NCBI GenBank assembly: GCA_030146905.1
Contig: JASLAV010001268.1
Span: 1-5,990, forward strand
Origin: Lentzea sp.
Lineage (GTDB): Bacteria > Actinomycetota > Actinomycetes > Mycobacteriales > Pseudonocardiaceae
Reading direction: 5' to 3'
Length of the DNA: 5,990 bases
Below, piece by piece: positions 4,789 through 5,990 of this stretch. Every line of letters begins with the position of its first letter. Positions within the stretch are counted from its first letter, which is position 1. Position numbers and translations under genes: made by a program. The notes beneath the pieces are model-generated. The model saw nothing but the letters and a program-made list of their open reading frames with translations. It searched no databases and had not been told where the DNA came from.

Positions 4789-5990
4789 GTGGAGCACAAG
4801 CGGCTGAAGTTGTACGCCTACCTGGACGCGCGCGATCACCAGCGCACGTACCTGGCGATCATGCGGCTGTTCACCTCCACGCTGCTCGCCGACCTCAGCG
4901 CGGGCGAGGTCGCGGGAGCGCTGGCGGGACAGGAGCGCGAAGGCAGGGTCGACCAGGGCGAGAGCCGCATCGAGAACGTCATCAACCGCCTCAAGCAGCT
5001 GGTCGAGTGGGGCAACCTGGTCCAGGGCAGGCGCGAGGTCGTCGCGGCGAGCATCGCCGAGTTCCAGCACGGCAGCGTCCGCTACCAGGTCTCGAAGCTG
5101 GCCGTCCGCGTCCAGCGCGACGTCGACGAGCTGCTGCGGGTCCCCGAAGGCGCCCGCGAGGTCTCCCGCGAGCTGCTGCCCGCGATCGAACGCGGCCTCA
5201 ACGAGCTGGGCGGAACGCTCAGCGTCGCGCTGCTCAACGAGGGCGACAAGACCAGGGAGCTCCTCGCCGAACGCGTCACGACCCTGTTCCTGCAGCACGC
5301 CGAGCTCGCGGCGACGGTTCGCGACTTCTACGCCTACCTCGGCCAGGTCGTCACGAGGAACCACCTCGCGCCCGACGAGATCGCGGGCTTCCGGAACCTG
5401 CTGGTCGAGTACATCCAGCGGGTGGTCGAGGACGTCCTCAAGTACACGCCCCCGATCGCGGAGGCGCTGGCCGGGCTCGCGAAGGCTCGGGCCGAGCTCC
5501 TCCGCCTGCTGGGCACCGATCTGGGCCAGAACGTCGAACGCGCTCGCGGCCGCACGCCGGAGGACTGGCAGGAGCTCACGGACTGGTTCGTCGACCGCCC
5601 CGGCCGCCCCAGCCAGGTCACGGCGCTGCGCGAAGCCACCGCCCGCGCGATCGGCAGCCTGCTGGCCAGCGTGAAGCGGGCGACGTCCGGTGGCGGGCTC
5701 CTGCCCGGCCGGCGCGCCGAGCTGCTGAAGCTCGCGGGCTGGTTCGACAACGCGACCCGCGAGCAGGCGCACGAGATCTACGCGTCGGCGTTCGGGCTGT
5801 ACTCCGCCCGCCACCTCTCCCCCGCGCCGGAGCACGACTCGGACAACGAGCGCACGCCGTGGCGCGACGGCCCCGTCTGCGACGTCACGGTCAGCGTCAG
5901 GACCAGGGGTGACCGGGGTGCGCGCGGCAGGCCGTCGCGGATCCTCGACGACCCGATGACCGAGCAGTCGCTGCTCGCGGAGGCCCGTGA
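4789..5990 (+). CDS. jetA: TIGR02677 / DUF2397 family protein, Wadjet type II JetA-like (partial, 3' end outside window)
   Basis: An open frame of 400 codons starts at GTG 4789 and continues past the right edge; family members are about 500 residues, so most of the protein is here. Recognisable DUF2397 features are the start KRLKLYAYLDARDHQRTYLA (4-23), the winged-helix-like block with IENVINRLKQLVEWGNL (61-77) and VRYQVSKLA (97-105), the central helices (175-245), and LLKLAGWFDNAT (312-323) followed by AFGLYSARHLSP (334-345). DUF2397 proteins are the JetA, kleisin/MukF-like, subunit of Wadjet complexes, in which an SMC-like ATPase (JetC) and a toprim nuclease (JetD) recognise and cut small circular DNA such as plasmids. 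As I recall, DUF2397 marks type II. The start is supported by the TAGGGT box and by homology beginning within a few residues. Codon use is core-like (1 of the first 40 codons ends in A/T). Partner genes cannot be seen. Confidence 0.85.
   Translation, partial: MEHKRLKLYAYLDARDHQRTYLAIMRLFTSTLLADLSAGEVAGALAGQEREGRVDQGESRIENVINRLKQLVEWGNLVQGRREVVAASIAEFQHGSVRYQVSKLAVRVQRDVDELLRVPEGAREVSRELLPAIERGLNELGGTLSVALLNEGDKTRELLAERVTTLFLQHAELAATVRDFYAYLGQVVTRNHLAPDEIAGFRNLLVEYIQRVVEDVLKYTPPIAEALAGLAKARAELLRLLGTDLGQNVERARGRTPEDWQELTDWFVDRPGRPSQVTALREATARAIGSLLASVKRATSGGGLLPGRRAELLKLAGWFDNATREQAHEIYASAFGLYSARHLSPAPEHDSDNERTPWRDGPVCDVTVSVRTRGDRGARGRPSRILDDPMTEQSLLAEAR

Noticed and set aside
4774..5835. A 353-codon minus-strand open frame opposite the DUF2397 gene
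   Set aside because: It has no recognisable domain and mirrors the codon register of the DUF2397 frame, which carries clear family motifs and core-like codon use.
4008..5912. A 634-codon plus-strand open frame crossing cobD and the DUF2397 gene
   Set aside because: Its translation is almost all Arg, Pro, Gly and Ala, it is antisense to the conserved cobD and out of frame with the recognisable DUF2397 protein; it is an artefact of high GC.

Overview
The window is very GC-rich. GTG starts are common, A/T is almost absent from third codon positions in the core genes, and several starts lack a Shine-Dalgarno (SD) sequence but have a TAnnnT box just upstream. This points to a high-GC actinomycete, probably of the Pseudonocardiales type (inference). 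The order ptpA, SURF1 gene, convergent cobD matches, from memory, the Mycobacterium tuberculosis order Rv2234-Rv2235-Rv2236c. The chromosomal backbone therefore looks like a conserved actinobacterial locus with extra genes added.

Layout: (1) Bases 1-47 hold the probable first codons of a leftward gene that runs off the left edge. (2) Bases 48-247 are a divergent intergenic region with a 14-bp palindrome and a probable leaderless promoter for ptpA. (3) Bases 248-1957 are a tight rightward operon: a low-molecular-weight tyrosine phosphatase (PtpA type), a fructosamine-kinase-family protein overlapping it by 22 bp and lacking most of the kinase N-lobe, and a DUF1349 concanavalin-like protein 4 bp further on. 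(4) Bases 1958-3030 are a self-contained toxin-antitoxin module (excisionase-like HTH antitoxin plus PIN toxin, VapBC50-like) with its own promoter, a strong SD and a paired direct repeat. Its codon use is visibly less GC-biased at the antitoxin start, which suggests a late arrival. (5) Bases 3052-3876 encode a SURF1 family cytochrome oxidase assembly protein. (6) Bases 3784-4716 on the minus strand encode the cobalamin enzyme CobD/CbiB; its last 30 codons overlap the last 30 codons (29 residues plus stop, counted with the stop) of the SURF1 gene region in exact antisense register. (7) From 4789 to the right edge runs the first 400 codons of a TIGR02677/DUF2397 protein, the kleisin-like JetA subunit of a Wadjet-type SMC anti-plasmid system. 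The rest of that system would lie outside the window.

How the genes may work together: the phosphatase and the FN3K-like kinase make a plausible two-step deglycation pair acting on phosphosugar-glycated amines. SURF1 and CobD are housekeeping genes (respiratory oxidase assembly, cobalamin biosynthesis). The toxin-antitoxin module and the DUF2397 gene are the accessory, defence-type elements beside this core. No tRNA, rRNA, CRISPR array, insertion sequence or convincing intrinsic terminator is visible.
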